Below are positions 10,841 through 23,352 of a DNA stretch of 64,000 nt, piece by piece. Below the pieces are notes generated by a model that was given only the letters and a program-made list of their open reading frames with translations, searched no databases and was not told the DNA's origin. Each line of letters begins with the position of its first letter. Position 1 is the stretch's first letter. Origin of the DNA: Apostichopus japonicus. Lineage: Eukaryota > Echinodermata > Holothuroidea > Aspidochirotida > Stichopodidae. Location of the stretch: positions 13,979,303-14,043,302 of the forward strand of contig NC_092581.1 in assembly GCF_037975245.1 (NCBI RefSeq). Direction: 5' to 3'. The translations under genes and the position numbers were made by a program.

Positions 10841-13499
10841 TTATCAGGCAGCTGGAGGCCACCTGATGTCAGGGCAGGGGAAAGGGGGAGGCAAAGACTA
10901 ATGGTAGCAGGGCTTGAACCAATGTACACAAAAATAGAGAACACAATATTTTAACAGCACTGGGTCTCATTCCCCAATTTAATTAATGAACTTAAAACAT
11001 ACACTTGGCAAAAATAAGGCAGTGTCTTTCTGCCGTACACAAATAATTGCAAACAACGAGCAGAGATTCAATTTAACTAAATACCAAATAAACTACATAC
11101 CAGGGCGTGGGCAGCACGGCTCTTTAGAATCACGAGGATGAATACCCTGACACGGGGCGGCAACGGCAGACTGAACAAATACTGCTCAATGTGGTCCCGC
11201 CCTGATTAACTTCTACAATACCTCCGGGGAGAGCCCTAATTTGACCCTACCTCCGGTGTCTATTACATGCAAGGAAGCCAACCAGGACAGGAAGTTATTA
11301 GTTATAAAATACAATAGGAAATGGCGCCCCGTAGTCAGCCCTCACTCCCTGACCCGCTCTCTAAAATAAATAAACCTTGCCTTTAAAATAACACTAAACT
11401 GTAATAGCAGTGCTGCTCACTGCTGGTTTCCAGTTCTCTGCCCGAACCTCAGCGAAATAAATTTAAGTCTTCCAAAACACAAAATACATAACAAACAACA
11501 TCGTCTTAATTGAACAAGGTATAGAGAGCAAGTGATAGTAAAATAGATAAACACTAAACAGAACAACTCGTGTGATAAAAGAGCGAATGCCTGGAATGCT
11601 GGTGATGGCAGACGACCAGGAGAGCGAGAGAGACCTGCATAATAGAACAAAAATAAGTGGAAAGGTGAGTGAAAGGGGCAACATATCGCATGGTAAATTA
11701 TTCAAAACTTGTGGAAACATATTCTTAGTAGCCTTGGGCGTGTTCGAAATACGGGGCACATGCATCTCAAACACCCCAGGGCGTAACAGAAGGCACCGGC
11801 GTTAACCACTGAGCTGAACACTCCATAGATAACACTCCAAAAGATAGCACTCCAATAGTTGAATCTAAGTTTCAATTTAAAGTCGTAATCAAATTGCCTT
11901 TTCTCAATCTGACATTGACAAGCTTTCCATTGATTGCTGATGGCGGAGCCAGTGTAGCCGGCTATGTGGATTTGTGTTTCTAGTTGCCATGTATTGTGCA
12001 ATTGTGCTTAGACAATTAGTGCTAGACCTATACTATAGGGACCTATTTGCTGACACATGATTTATGTACCATTCATGCAAGTTAACATCACATGGGAGTT
12101 TTAATTGCAGAATACATCCACAATATTGAAGGTCTAGTCCTATGTCAACACAGTCACTTGACTCACTTGATAGGACAAACATTTTGGGAGTAACACATGG
12201 CCTGTATATGCCTAATCAATAATCACAATGCACATGCAAGAATCAGAAAAAAAAATTGAAGTTCGAAGGGAGTTACATGTGTGATTACATTTTATCTGTT
12301 CAAGTGGTGTATGAACAAAAGATACAATTAAACTGCAATTTGCACTGGTTCTTAACCCATTTCCAGCAATATTACAAATGCAGGATTGTGGGTCCTGAAT
12401 GCAAAATGTCAGCCAGGGACCTAAAGTCTTGAAACTGTTTGCATCCTGTGCAACCATTTTTTTTTTTATAGAACAAATCAACACATTGACTATTAACAAA
12501 CAGCTAAGAACGAATTATTATTTCTTCTAATCCTAACCATCTTATTTGACAACAAAATTACAAATATTGTACAGCCAAAAGCAGCACTGACCACATTTCT
12601 AATATTACACAGTTTTCCTTGCTAGAAATAGTCAATAGTGCTTTACAGACTATTTGCTAGTGGATCTTTATTAAACCATTGCATGTATTCTCGGACTTTC
12701 CATAACCACTGAACCCAAACGTTTGTTTCGTTTTCTTTGGTTTCGTCTATTTGGTTTATCGCTTTCACATATAAACACAACAGATTCAACATACCATGTT
12801 GAGGAAGTTCAACTATTTTGTATGTAAACCAAGTTTTCTTTAGTTTATTCTCTGTCTGTGTTAACTGTGTATTTAGTGTGTGATATAAAAAAAGGTTCTG
12901 ATTAACAACTTCCCCTTAGCAACTAAGAAAACTGATTTGCCTTTGGAAGATATCATGGGTTAAAAGTTGTATCAGGTGTTGACATTATAATGTCAGTGTG
13001 TGATGTCATCATACCAATCTAGCAGGATTAATCTCAAAGCTTGTTATATTTTCTTTGTGAAAATCAAGCACAGCAGCCAGTATGTTTGGTAATGTTTGGA
13101 ACTTCCTCGCTTTTTGCAAAAACAGTCTGAGTGGCAAGTTATATTGACACCCAACTGTCAACGAAACTAAATATGTAATGAATAATATACAAACCAACAT
13201 CCAATGACTCCTGGCTGTATGAAGTCACCCTTGGACTTGTTCTAGTCTTTGGGGAGTATATGAAGGAAGATCTAAAATATGACATCCACCAAACAGAACA
13301 CATTTTCTCAGCTGTTGATGGAGTTGTTCATCATAAGGGGGTCTCTGTCACATTGTTCTTCTGTCACATGCGTGAGTGTAACAGGTATTTGTTATTATGC
13401 AGCAGCACTGATAATGTTGTTGTTATATGTACAGTAAATCAACCAAAGTATTGTTGGGTATACCAGTCAAGTGCTAGAATATTACATACAATGCATGCA
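10841..13499. other. Intergenic, no feature recognised
   Basis: AT-rich sequence without splice-supported exons. The open frames here overlap on both strands and show no protein family features. Confidence 0.35.
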
Positions 13500-13539
13500 T
13501 GAATTGGTTGCATTCATATTTAAACTGTGTAAATGTACA

Positions 13540-13665
13540 AAATAAATACATGCATACATACACCCATATATACACACATGCACGCACGCTTACGACCATA
13601 CATATACGCACACATACACCGGTACACGCAAACATGTACACACACAAATACTACATACATACAAT
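13540..13665. repeat. ATAC/CA-rich microsatellite
   Basis: Imperfect repeats of ATAC, CA and ATGC. Likely simple sequence or an old SINE tail. Confidence 0.7.
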
Positions 13666-13910
13666 CGTATTTATAACACTATTGACAATTGCAGCAAATG
13701 TTACACTTTGAAATTTCAATTTCTACAATTAAATTGTGTCAGATAACTTGCACGAGTTAGAAGTGTTGTCAAGTGCTGCAATGAAATGCAAACATGGGAA
13801 AATTTGATGGCAACAAGTACCTTTCAATTATGTCAACACTGTCAAGTGACGTTCATTAATAACAATGTGAAAACGACACTTACAACTTGTTTAGTGAAAG
13901 TAAATTTGAT

Positions 13911-14371
13911 AAAACTACAATTGTAAAGTTGCTGCAAATTATCCCTTGTAAGCATAAGTAACACACTGCTATACAAAAATTCCCTCTTGGTTAATACTTA
14001 ATTAGGTAACTGAACATCTTTGCTGGCGACTAGTGTCATTGGATCGTAATATCCTCATTGTGTATGGTGTCAAAGCCCATGCGTAGTTCTAATAGGAAGT
14101 ATTCAATTTACTTGTTAGAATATCATATTTGACATAAACTACTATTGTAATTTGACAAAAACTACTATTGTAAAGTTGCTGCAAGTTATCCCTTGTTAGC
14201 ATAAGTAACACACTGCTATACAAAAATTCCCTCTTGGTTAATACTTAATTAGGTAACTGGACATCTTTGCTGGCGACTAGTGTCATTGGATCGTAATATC
14301 CTCATTGTGTATGGTGTCAAAGCCCATGCGTAGTTATAGGAAGTATTCAATTTACTTGTTAGATTATCATA
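13911..14371. repeat. Tandem duplication with 247-bp period
   Basis: About 215 bp (including ACACACTGCTATACAAAAAT, ATCTTTGCTGGCGACTAGTG and AGCCCATGCGTAG) occurs at about 13911-14130 and again 247 bp later at about 14158-14371. Divergence is low. Short deletions in the second copy show it as a local duplication of non-coding DNA. Confidence 0.85.
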
Positions 14372-15650
14372 TGCAGTAGGTGTATGACTGACACACAGTT
14401 GAGTTATGAGCCATTTCACTGATACAACAAACCATTTCCTCTTGACTGATGTCGGAAAGTCCAACCTCCCCACCCACACTCTTCTCCCATATAGATCCTT
14501 TTTCTCTTTTCTCCGTCGGACACGACAAACGGGGAATAATATGTCGATCATCGCATCTCCAATTGCCATGCAATGTGGGCAAACTGCTGTACAAGTGCAA
14601 AGTAGCATAGCATCTTTTGTACACACACAGGGACCATAGCATTAATGTTTAGAACATAAAAAAAACTGCTGCACAAACTTTTGAACACTAAATTATTCCT
14701 TGGTAAAATGATCTGTCCACATTTGGCCCTCTCCAGTAGATCCACAATTCATATATGATATTGCAATGGGATTGGTTTTCCTAGGTAGCTTCATAGTCAT
14801 ATGGCAACTGATCTTTGTTACTTGCCTATCCTCAATCCCTCTGGGTTTTAGAAAGGTTTAAAGTAATCAGTTAGTGTATACTTAACTCTCTCTTAAATGA
14901 GAGCATTTGCTATTATTCAGAGAAGGGATTAAAATGTTATTCTGTACAGGACAACATCTTTGCTTATTCCAACAATATTCCATGGTTGCACAACGCGTAA
15001 AGAAATGTAAACTTGCAGTGAAACTTTCAAATATTCTACAGTTCGGGTGCACCGAGCCAGTCAGTCTTATTGTGTGGTACGGTTCTACAAAGAAATTAAT
15101 TACCGTAGTGGGGTGTAGTAGTAGGGCTTGCAGTTGCAGGGGCTGCAGTATTAGCGTTTACATAGTAACATGAAACTGAAGAATGATCATGAGATGCAGA
15201 TTCTTGGGGGGGGGGGGCAGGTAGGTGCCTGACCATGTAACCTCGTACTTGCATGATTGATGATCATGTCAAAGGTCAAGAAAACTAAATATTAGTTTTT
15301 GAGCCATTTTCTGCATATCGGCATTTAGGAAAAAGTCATTAAACCACACGTTATGTAGAGAATGATGAGACAAATTTTAAACTAGGACATATTTAGGTGT
15401 TTAGGGTTGGGGTAAAAAGTCAAAATGACCTAAATTGTGCGAAAAGTGTGTTGCAAACTCCTCCTAGACAGTAACTAGGACCAAGTTTGAACTTGGTGGA
15501 CCATGTTAACTCATGCATGCGGGATGATGACGTCATATGTCACAGGTCAATGGTCAAGATATCTAAAAATTGGTTTTTAGCCATTATCTGCTTGTCAACA
15601 TGCAGGAAAATTCATTAAACTAGATGATATGTAGAGAGTGATGAGATATT
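14372..15650. other. Intergenic, no feature recognised
   Basis: A G-run lies at 15206-15217. Two diverged copies of a roughly 280-bp sequence (GATGATCATGTCAAAGGTCA... versus GATGATGACGTCATATGTCA) begin near 15258 and 15527, each followed by an ATTAAAC motif, hinting at an old local duplication. No exon seen. Confidence 0.35.
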
Positions 15651-16412
15651 TATATACTACAGTATTGGGTATGTAGGATAGTCATATACTGCAGTACTGG
15701 GTAGGATAGTCATATACTGCAGTACTGGGTAGGATATAAACTGCAGAACTGGCCGGGTAGGATAGACATATAAACTGCAGTATGGGTAGGATAGTCATAT
15801 ACTGCAGTACTGGGTAGGATAGACATATACACTGCAGAACTGGCCGGGTAGGATAGTCATATATAAACTGCAGTACTGGATAGGATAGTCATAAATGTAC
15901 TGCAGTACTGGGTAGGATAGTCCTATACAGTGCAGTACTGGGTAGGATAGTAATACTTCAGTACTGGGTAGGATCATCATATACTGCAGTACTGGGTAGG
16001 ATAGTCATATAAACTGTAGTACTGGGTAGGATAGTCATATAAACTGCAGTACTGGGTAGGATAGTCCTATACAGTGCAGTACTGGGTAGGATAGTAATAC
16101 TTCAGTACTGGGTAGGATCATCATATACTGCAGTACTGGGTAGGATAGTCATATAAGCTGTAGTACTGGGTAGGATAGTCATATAAACTGCAGTATTGGG
16201 TAGGATAGTCATATACTACAGTACTGGGTAGGATAGTCATATAAACTGCAGTATTGGGTAGGATAGTCATATACTACAGTACTGGGTAGGATAGTCATAT
16301 AAACTGCAGTATTGGGTAGGATAGTCATATACTACAGTACTGGGTAGGATAGTCATATACTGCAGTACTGGGTAGGATAGTCATATAAACTGTAGTACTG
16401 GGTAGGATAGTC
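15651..16412. repeat. Variable 24-31-bp minisatellite (GTACTGGGTAGGATAGTCAT)
   Basis: Around 27 units share the core GCAGTACTGGGTAGGATAGT, joined by variable linkers (CATATACT, CATATAAACT, CCTATACAGT, AATACTT). Higher-order blocks recur. For example, the group around 15904-15990 reappears at about 16061-16145, showing segmental expansion of several units at once. No coding role. Confidence 0.9.
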
Positions 16413-16423
16413 ATAGCTCTGAG

Positions 16424-16452
16424 GGAGCTGCTACTCTAACAGCTCCCTGGTC
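16424..16452. repeat. Imperfect hairpin AGGGAGCTG...CAGCTCCCT
   Basis: GAGGGAGCTGC and CAGCTCCCTGG form a short hairpin directly after the minisatellite. The core GGGAG...CTCCC also occurs in the stronger hairpin at 35360-35393. Confidence 0.5.
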
Positions 16453-17887
16453 ATATTAGTGCAGTCCTTAGTGTCTATGTAATCATACATGTATTGCAAC
16501 ATAGAGTGTAGATCATTGCCTTATATACCACATACAGTATCTATACTGTACCAAATATTATATGGTGTAACCAATATGTAGCCTCACAGCATCCCATTAG
16601 CTATGAGCAATCATCATTTTCATCTACAGTATATTAGCCTCCCTGATTATAACTTGTTGTATCACTGTCTCACTTCCCTTTGCCTGCTTCCTGTATGGCA
16701 CAAAATTAATAATGTCATATGAGAATCCATGAAGTGAGTCATTTAGCCTTAGTTAATTGCCGAGATCCCCTATTTGTTGATAGCAACTAACTTTGCAGAA
16801 GACTTCATGCATACAGTGATGCAGTCGAAATTGAAACATAAGTCAATTGACAGCTTTTTTTTTAGACTGAACGCCTTTCAGTGGTAATCCTGTGACTAAA
16901 TCATCGTATCCATGATATATTTGTATAGCAGTAGTTTGTACGCATTAAGTATGATCACTTAAGCATTGATCTTGGAAGCACATATACTAATTTCAAATAT
17001 TTAGGAGCTTTTAGCGTTTGCCCAAGTACCATTGGAGAACAGGAAATGCTCCTTGTCAAATGTGGACATATCAAAATCTGACAAGCCATGTGCTTCATCT
17101 AACACTTTCTCTGCAAATAATTTTGATGTTAAGCTTTTTTTGGCAATATTTCTTTGTGGAAATTAGTTCATTCTTCATAGTAAAACATAAACTTTTGTGG
17201 GAATACACACTGTGGAAACCTCTTGAGGATTTTATTTCTCCAGTAAAGTCAACAACCATAAATCTGTGATTGGATTTTTTTTCTTTAATTCATCTCCGCT
17301 TTTTGACAAAAATATGAGAAAATGAAGTTTGTGGTGAGTTGCTTTCTATGTAAAAATTTGTGTCCTTAAAGTAAATAATTGCACGGTAGTGACTACTGGC
17401 TCAAAACCACATTTTTGCATAATTTAGTTTGCCGTCTTAATACACCTGCCAAGTATTTCTCCATGTAAGATGGCAGTTGATCAAACTATTAAAGACACTT
17501 CCCTAGATTTTATCACCGAATGGACAACAGTTTTAATAAAGTAAAGTAAATGGATAAGGCGTGGGACTACTTGTCTCCGAATGCGATCATCAATATTTCG
17601 CCACCCAGACACTTTTTTCCGTTGCATTCATCAAATATGAAAGGAAAATTGTACTCTCAAGAATTTTGACACATTTTTTAATATGTTAAATTAAGTGCCA
17701 AACTTGAGCCGTCAGGTGGATCAACTAAATTGTAGTAGATTTTAGAATAGAAAATCATCAAACTTTTCTTTCAGAATGTCCTCGAAGTGATGATCTATAA
17801 AAACAATCATTTTGCAGAAATTTGATGATTACATTACAGTAACATCAATCACGTAATATACCTTTAAGGACCACCGTATAAATTTTG
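16453..17887. other. Intergenic, with possible TTAA-flanked MITE
   Basis: No exon recognised. TGTCCTTAAAG at 17361 and its near complement CTTTAAGGACCA at 17870 could be the ends of a roughly 500-bp TTAA-target MITE, but the shared terminal match is only about 9 bp. Confidence 0.3.
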
Positions 17888-18090
17888 GAAATGTGTCAAG
17901 TTGCAGCTAAATCATGTTAAACATCATAAAGGATATTGCCAAGTCTTCCTGTCTGCCAATCACAGGATGTTTCTAAGTTTTTATTTTTCAGAAATGTGTC
18001 TAAGGTGCAGCTAATCCATGTTAAACATCATTAAGGATATTGACATGTCTATGCCTTTCTGCCAATCACAGGATGTGTTTCAAAGTTTGT
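17888..18090. repeat. Local tandem duplication, about 105 bp, 2 copies
   Basis: GGAAATGTGTCAAGTTGCAG... CTGCCAATCACAGGATGT is followed by a second, slightly diverged copy (AGAAATGTGTCTAAGGTGCA...). Non-coding. Confidence 0.75.
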
Positions 18091-19741
18091 CTTTTTGGTC
18101 ATGCAGTTTGTAAGTTGCCATTGTTGTACAGATGACTCCCATATTGGCAAGATGTAACACGCACTATGAAGTTAATAGGTAATATAAGGTATAAAGTAAT
18201 AATAACAAGATATAAAGTTTACTAGTGGCGGGGGGGGCGGGGGAGGGGTCACCTACATAGTTGCTACCATCCACAGAGAATTTTTGCTTTGTCAGTTCAG
18301 TTTTTTATTCCCTTTATAATATCTTCATAGAGGTATTAGAGACTGGTAACATTTACAATAAATACAAAAAGAAGATTGATGCGCTACTGGGCATATTAAT
18401 TCATACTTGATAACTGAAGTTACCTTGGAAAGTTGCAACCACTAGAAGATACTTTAAGGAATTCTCTGTTTTGGTAGAAGAAGAAAATCTATGATTTTGT
18501 TTTTGTATTATTAGATTAATTGCAAAAAGTGACAAAGGAATTCAAAATTTCATCCCTTGAAGAAGAATGTGTATCTTTGATACCATATTTTCTGCTGGTT
18601 TAGTAGTTTATACCTAAGATGACTTACATACTTAGTCATTAACATCATACATCATTGTCAGAGCTCTGCTGTATTGTTCGTTGATTATAATGGAATTGCC
18701 TGTTGGCATTAGGGAGCTTTACTTTTTGGTTTCCCGAAAGGGAAACTATAATGGAGTCACACGTACCAACCTCTCACTTTCACTAATCCTTGACAAGTGA
18801 TATTTTTGAGTTAATTTCACTGTGAACCATATCATCTTGTAGGCTATCATATTTAGTGTTGGTGGTGTCTACTTTCATAGGACAATACTGGATTGCTGTC
18901 AATTGATGCTATCTTCTCAGGCTACAGGTCAGTCCCCTCACCCCCATACCCACCACCCCCTACCTCCAGTGTTCAGCATTACAACAATGTCAATGGAAGA
19001 TGTTGAACCTCCATCGGTTTACAGTAGATCCTGTTCTTGGGATCAGACCTGATGCTCCCAATCGCTGAACAGGAAGTTAACATTTTTTGTATTTTTTTTA
19101 GTTAGAAGAAAAGGTGCAAAACAGCCTGTGTGATGTACAGTGCTACTATAAATGCCATTGTCAAACTTTATGAATAACGAACATACATTGGGAACTTAAA
19201 AGATCAATGCTGACCCGGGTCAATCTGGAGAGAACTCTGCATTAACATTACAAAATTTAAACGCAAGTGCCGGCTCTGATTCTCCCTCGGTCCTATTCTA
19301 TCGTCCAAATTTTGGGACCCTTAAAATCGAACCCTAAACCATGGTTCAACTCTCTCTGTATTAGATTTTATCAACGCTCATTGCCACGTACGCCTTTGCT
19401 TTTGCTAAAAATTGACCTAACAATATAAAGAGGAAGTTTAGTTTATTAGTTGTTAACTTGTTATCATGCTGCTGCCTGCCGATGATTTGATTGTATTACA
19501 GATAGAATCAGGTTAAGTATTTCAAAATACTACTTTTTCAAAATTTGTAAGAAACTTAATTATTTTTACCCCTGAAAGCCAAACAATGGTTTGTGTTATA
19601 ATAGTGTAAGTTGCCAATGGGGTGGTAGGTGTCTAAGGAATCTATAAATAAGATAGAAGGTCTTGTCAGAAGTTTGGCTTTCATTATCCATGTCCGTTGT
19701 GTATTAATTACTTCCTGCTGATAACTGTACTTACTGATGAG

Positions 19742-19742
<1 letters not shown>
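18091..19742. other. Intergenic, no gene recognised
   Basis: It contains a G-run at 18228-18248 and the dispersed motif at 18721-18763 that is also found at 6894-6930. Nothing with splice context or family motifs. Confidence 0.35.

Positions 19743-19775
<33 letters not shown>
19743..19775. repeat. (TA)n microsatellite
   Basis: An uninterrupted TA run of about 16 units. Confidence 0.9.
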
Positions 19776-19777
<2 letters not shown>

Positions 19778-19924
19778 GGAGTCATTTTGTATGAAACTGA
19801 AAGGATATGCACAGTGCATGGTGCAGACTTAAGTAATTCTTTGTACTTGTACTCATATTGCTAGCATAGTCTAACTTCAGTATGATACTTGTAGGCTGTC
19901 TTGTTGATTTGTATTCGTACTTTA

Positions 19925-20282
19925 TATGAGTGTTAGCTCAGTGGGTTACGCCGGTTAGTTGTTAATAACGCCTGTGCCTCAGTGGTTAACGCCGGTTGCC
20001 TCAGTGGTTAAGTGGTTAGCTCAGTGGTTAATGCCGGTGCCTTTCAATCATAAGGTCCCAGGTTCGAGTCATTCCCAGATTAATGTATGTCATCCAGTTA
20101 CAGAGTTGTTGACAATCAACAATTCATTATCATGGACGTTAAATATGAATGTAAGAGACTGACTTAGGTCAGCTTGCGGCTTTGATAGGCCAATTAGGCT
20201 TCTTCGCGAGTTCCTACTTGCAGGAGGATCGAATATACATACATACATATACACACACATACATACATACAAACATACATAC
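19925..20282 (+). mobile_element. tRNA-derived SINE, copy 2, with reiterated head
   Basis: The head has A-box-like TTAGCTCAGTGGTTAATGCC and a B-box GGTTCGAGTC, then the family body (CAGTTACAGAGTTGTTGACA, ATATGAATGTAAGAGACTGA), CGCGAGTTCCTACTTGCAGG and an ATAC-rich tail. The A-box module (GCTCAGTGG / GCCTCAGTGGTTAACGCCGG) appears about four times before the complete head, so the RNA polymerase III promoter region has been expanded. It is not an intact tRNA gene. Confidence 0.85.
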
Positions 20283-21400
20283 TTGAGTCATTTTTGGGCA
20301 TCGATGGCAAAATGATGTACTTGTATCTGAGGTTTGAACCTTGTACTTATCTGTGTACTGAATGCAAAGTGGAAAAAATAAGCAGGTGATATGGGAACCA
20401 CCAAATTCTTTTGGTTTACCATTTTTTGTGGGTAAATACTGTATGAGAGGTTCAAAAGGAACAAGAGTAAATAGCATATTCCTTTTTTTGATATTTAAAT
20501 GGGTTTTTTTTTTAATTAAATGGAACAAAATGAACTTTGAGGAACTAAATGAAAAGGTATTGCCAACCCAAACAGAAAAATAAAAGGCTTACATTATGTA
20601 TCTGGGTTTGAGACAAAACACATATTTGAAGGATTAATTGCAGTTTTCCCCTCCAAACTTCAAATTCTTTGGGTAACGGGTATAAAAACCAGAACTGCAG
20701 TTGTGTCTACATGGACATTGTTGATGTTATATTTTCCATTTTATGGTGAAATGTTCCCTTCCCTACCATCTCCCCAGCATCTTATTTTCTTTTAAGGTAA
20801 CATGTTTAAGTACGGGTTAAGGTTGTATAAATTGACAGCATATAAAGTCACTTTTGTATTAAAATTCCCTGAATAGTCTTTGTGATTTTAGTATTAACAC
20901 TATAATCATGAAGGAATGTTTTAACTATTAACATGGATGTTTGACTTCCAATCTTCTTCTCTTTTCTTATCACTTTACAAATTATTCTTTGATCTGAATG
21001 TCAGTACAAGGGGACAATTGCTTTACTAGTGTCTAGAACATTTATTATTCTTACAGCTTTTGAAAAGTGGATTAATACTGCAGATGGGGTTCATTCTTTC
21101 AAATACAGATAAAGCTATTGTTTGACCAAATTTGAAAGTTTTGCTTGTTTTTCTTAGTATTTTAAGTTTTGGTGTTCCGGAATAGTCCTGCATTAATTAA
21201 AAATCAAAGCTCAGATGCATAGGGGCTGGCAGGATGGTGGGGGTGGGGTTGAATCATAGTCCCTGGTGGGGGGTGGATCATAGTCCCAAGTAGAGCCCTG
21301 GTATTCATGCTGTCACCACTACTGATGAGCATAATAAGAACCGAACAGCTGTCTTCTGATTACAACTAGTGTTGGATTGGGTTGCATGCAAAGTTAGTTT
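20283..21400. other. Intergenic, no feature recognised
   Basis: AT-rich, no splice-supported exon. Confidence 0.35.
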
Positions 21401-21785
21401 ATTTCCAGGCTGTGATTGGGTTCCCTAAGTTGTTGAAGTACGGCAGTTGTTAAGTGGTTGTTCACCACCACATGTTGCAAACTGCCAGTCCGTAGTTATT
21501 TCCAGGATGTGATTGGGTTCCCTAAGTTGTTGATATACGGCAGTTGTAAAGTGGTTGTACACCACCACATGTTGCCAACTGCCAGTCCATAGTTATTTCC
21601 AGGCTGTGATTGGGTTCCCTAAGTTGTTGAAATACGGCAGATTGTTAAGTGGTTGTACACCACCACATGTTGCCAACTGCCAGTCCGTAGTTATTTCCAG
21701 GCTGTGATTGGGTCCCCTAAGTTGTTGAAATACGGCAGATTGTTAAGTGGTTGTTCAACACCACATGTTGCAAACTGCCAGTCCG
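21401..21785. repeat. 97-98-bp tandem repeat, 4 copies
   Basis: The units start at 21401, 21498, 21595 and 21693 with ATTTCCAGGCTGTGATTGGG and end in AACTGCCAGTCC. Divergence between copies is a few percent. Non-coding. Confidence 0.9.
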
Positions 21786-23048
21786 GACGGACGCTACATG
21801 TCGGGTTTCCCCAACTGACTATGAAGCGACTTAATACTGTCAAAGTCTTGATTGAGAGTAGACTGAATTAGACATGCACATTGCCCCTACTATGGACAAG
21901 TGAGTCGGATCCCATTTTGTCAGGTAGTATGCAGCATTATGACACTTAGGTTGATAGCTGCCAAGTGTACCCTGGCAATGTGGTTTTCCTGAAGTAAGCA
22001 GGTACAGTACTAGGAAGACTGCTCTGAAGCATTGACAACAAGCAGTCATTGTTTCCAGCTGTTTGTTAAAACCAAGGCTCCAGGCAATCAAAACAATCGT
22101 TTTGTTGATTGTGTTCTAAATTCTCTGATGTTTCTTTGCCCGATTTGATATCATATAATAATGAAACACCGTCATGAACTTTCAGTCGCAGTCACGAATA
22201 TATGTAACCATTCCGAGACATTTGTTCCCCTGCTTTATTTGCTTCCCACCAACAGCCAAAACACAGGTACCATTTCCCAACAACCCCCTCCCCATCCCCG
22301 CTTTCCAAAACACAGATTCTTCACGTGTATGCTGTGGCATGGGGTATTACCATGCTACAAACCTCAGCTGATGTAATGTAAGCATATCTAAGCATGTCAT
22401 CTTTGTGAGTGCCAGATTCAGCAGGATTTGGGCATATTTTTGTGAATGTTCACGATTGCAAGAGTTTACCAGACCAATATTTCGAAGGTCAGGATAACGT
22501 GTGGTTTCTGTGTTCCAAAATCTCTATGTAAGTTTCGTTACTCAGTTCAAAATAAAACTGACATTTCTACTTATGTGGTGAAACAGGAGATGTGTTAGGT
22601 GTCCTTGAAGTTAACTAGGTATTTGATTATGAAGGTTTATCTCGAAGAAATATTGTTTTGAATTTCATGTTTCAGTTGTCTGTTTAGTGGGCAAGATTTG
22701 AATTTTCGTGACGTCAGAAATCGGCAAACATTTGTGAGGTCACAGGGTCAGACTCCCAACTGTTAGTGTATTCTGACCCCAAGGCACAGCCAGAGTCAAT
22801 GATCCTACTGCTCTAGACATACAGTAGGAGAGTGATTTTCTACAACTTGAGGTACAAAATTTATGGAACACAGATGATAGGTTATACTTGTAAGGAAGTA
22901 TCAGGGTCACCCTGCGGTGACCTGTTAGCAATATTTGAATCAAAGTATTTCAAACCACTACTCTGATACAACTAAAGGTAAACCCCCAGTTTGTCATGAT
23001 TTGTCACATTTGCGAAGAAAACCCATCAATATCATTTCAAGACCAAAC
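21786..23048. other. Intergenic, no feature recognised
   Basis: No exon or named repeat seen. Confidence 0.35.
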
Positions 23049-23061
23049 AAAAATTAAAGAA

Positions 23062-23339
23062 TGTGTAAAAGTAAGTTGGCCTGACGTTTCGATCCTAGCA
23101 GGATCTTCTTCAGAGGCTAAATGACAAGTTACAGTAACAGAGGGGACAAAAACACGCACAGAATACAGACAGGTTAATGAGCACGGTGAACACAATGAGA
23201 TGGATGAAAGGGGATTATAAGTAGAAAGCAACAGGAGAAGAGAAGAGGAAGGAGATAAACTGTGGAGGGACAAAGAGAGGATTAAAGGCACAGGGTAAGG
23301 AATAAACTGGAGAGGGACAAAGACAGAAAGGTGTGAAGA
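23062..23339 (-). mobile_element. Complete 278-bp small element with hammerhead-like motif and 13-bp target duplication
   Basis: AAAAATTAAAGAA is repeated perfectly at 23049-23061 and 23340-23352, which fixes the element limits. The minus strand contains, near its 3' end, CTGAAGAAGATCC-TGCTA-GGATCGAAACGTC: a CTGANGA box, a 5-bp hairpin, GAAA, and then GTC before AGGC, which can pair with the upstream GCCT. That is the order of a hammerhead ribozyme with almost no stem III and one extra A before stem II. The body is C/T-rich and has no coding capacity. A 12-13-bp duplication suggests insertion by a LINE- or Penelope-type machinery. Ribozyme activity is inference. Confidence 0.75.
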
Positions 23340-23352
23340 AAAAATTAAAGAA

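Noticed and set aside
13260-13502. 80-residue open frame without obvious repeat
   Set aside because: No splice acceptor or donor in phase, no family motifs and AT-rich flanks; not enough to call an exon.
15651-16412. CRISPR-like array
   Set aside because: Units are direct minisatellite repeats with variable short linkers, not conserved repeats with unique spacers, and the genome is eukaryotic.
19925-20075. Possible tRNA gene
   Set aside because: A- and B-box-like motifs are present, but the head is reiterated, no cloverleaf closes, and the downstream body matches two other SINE copies.
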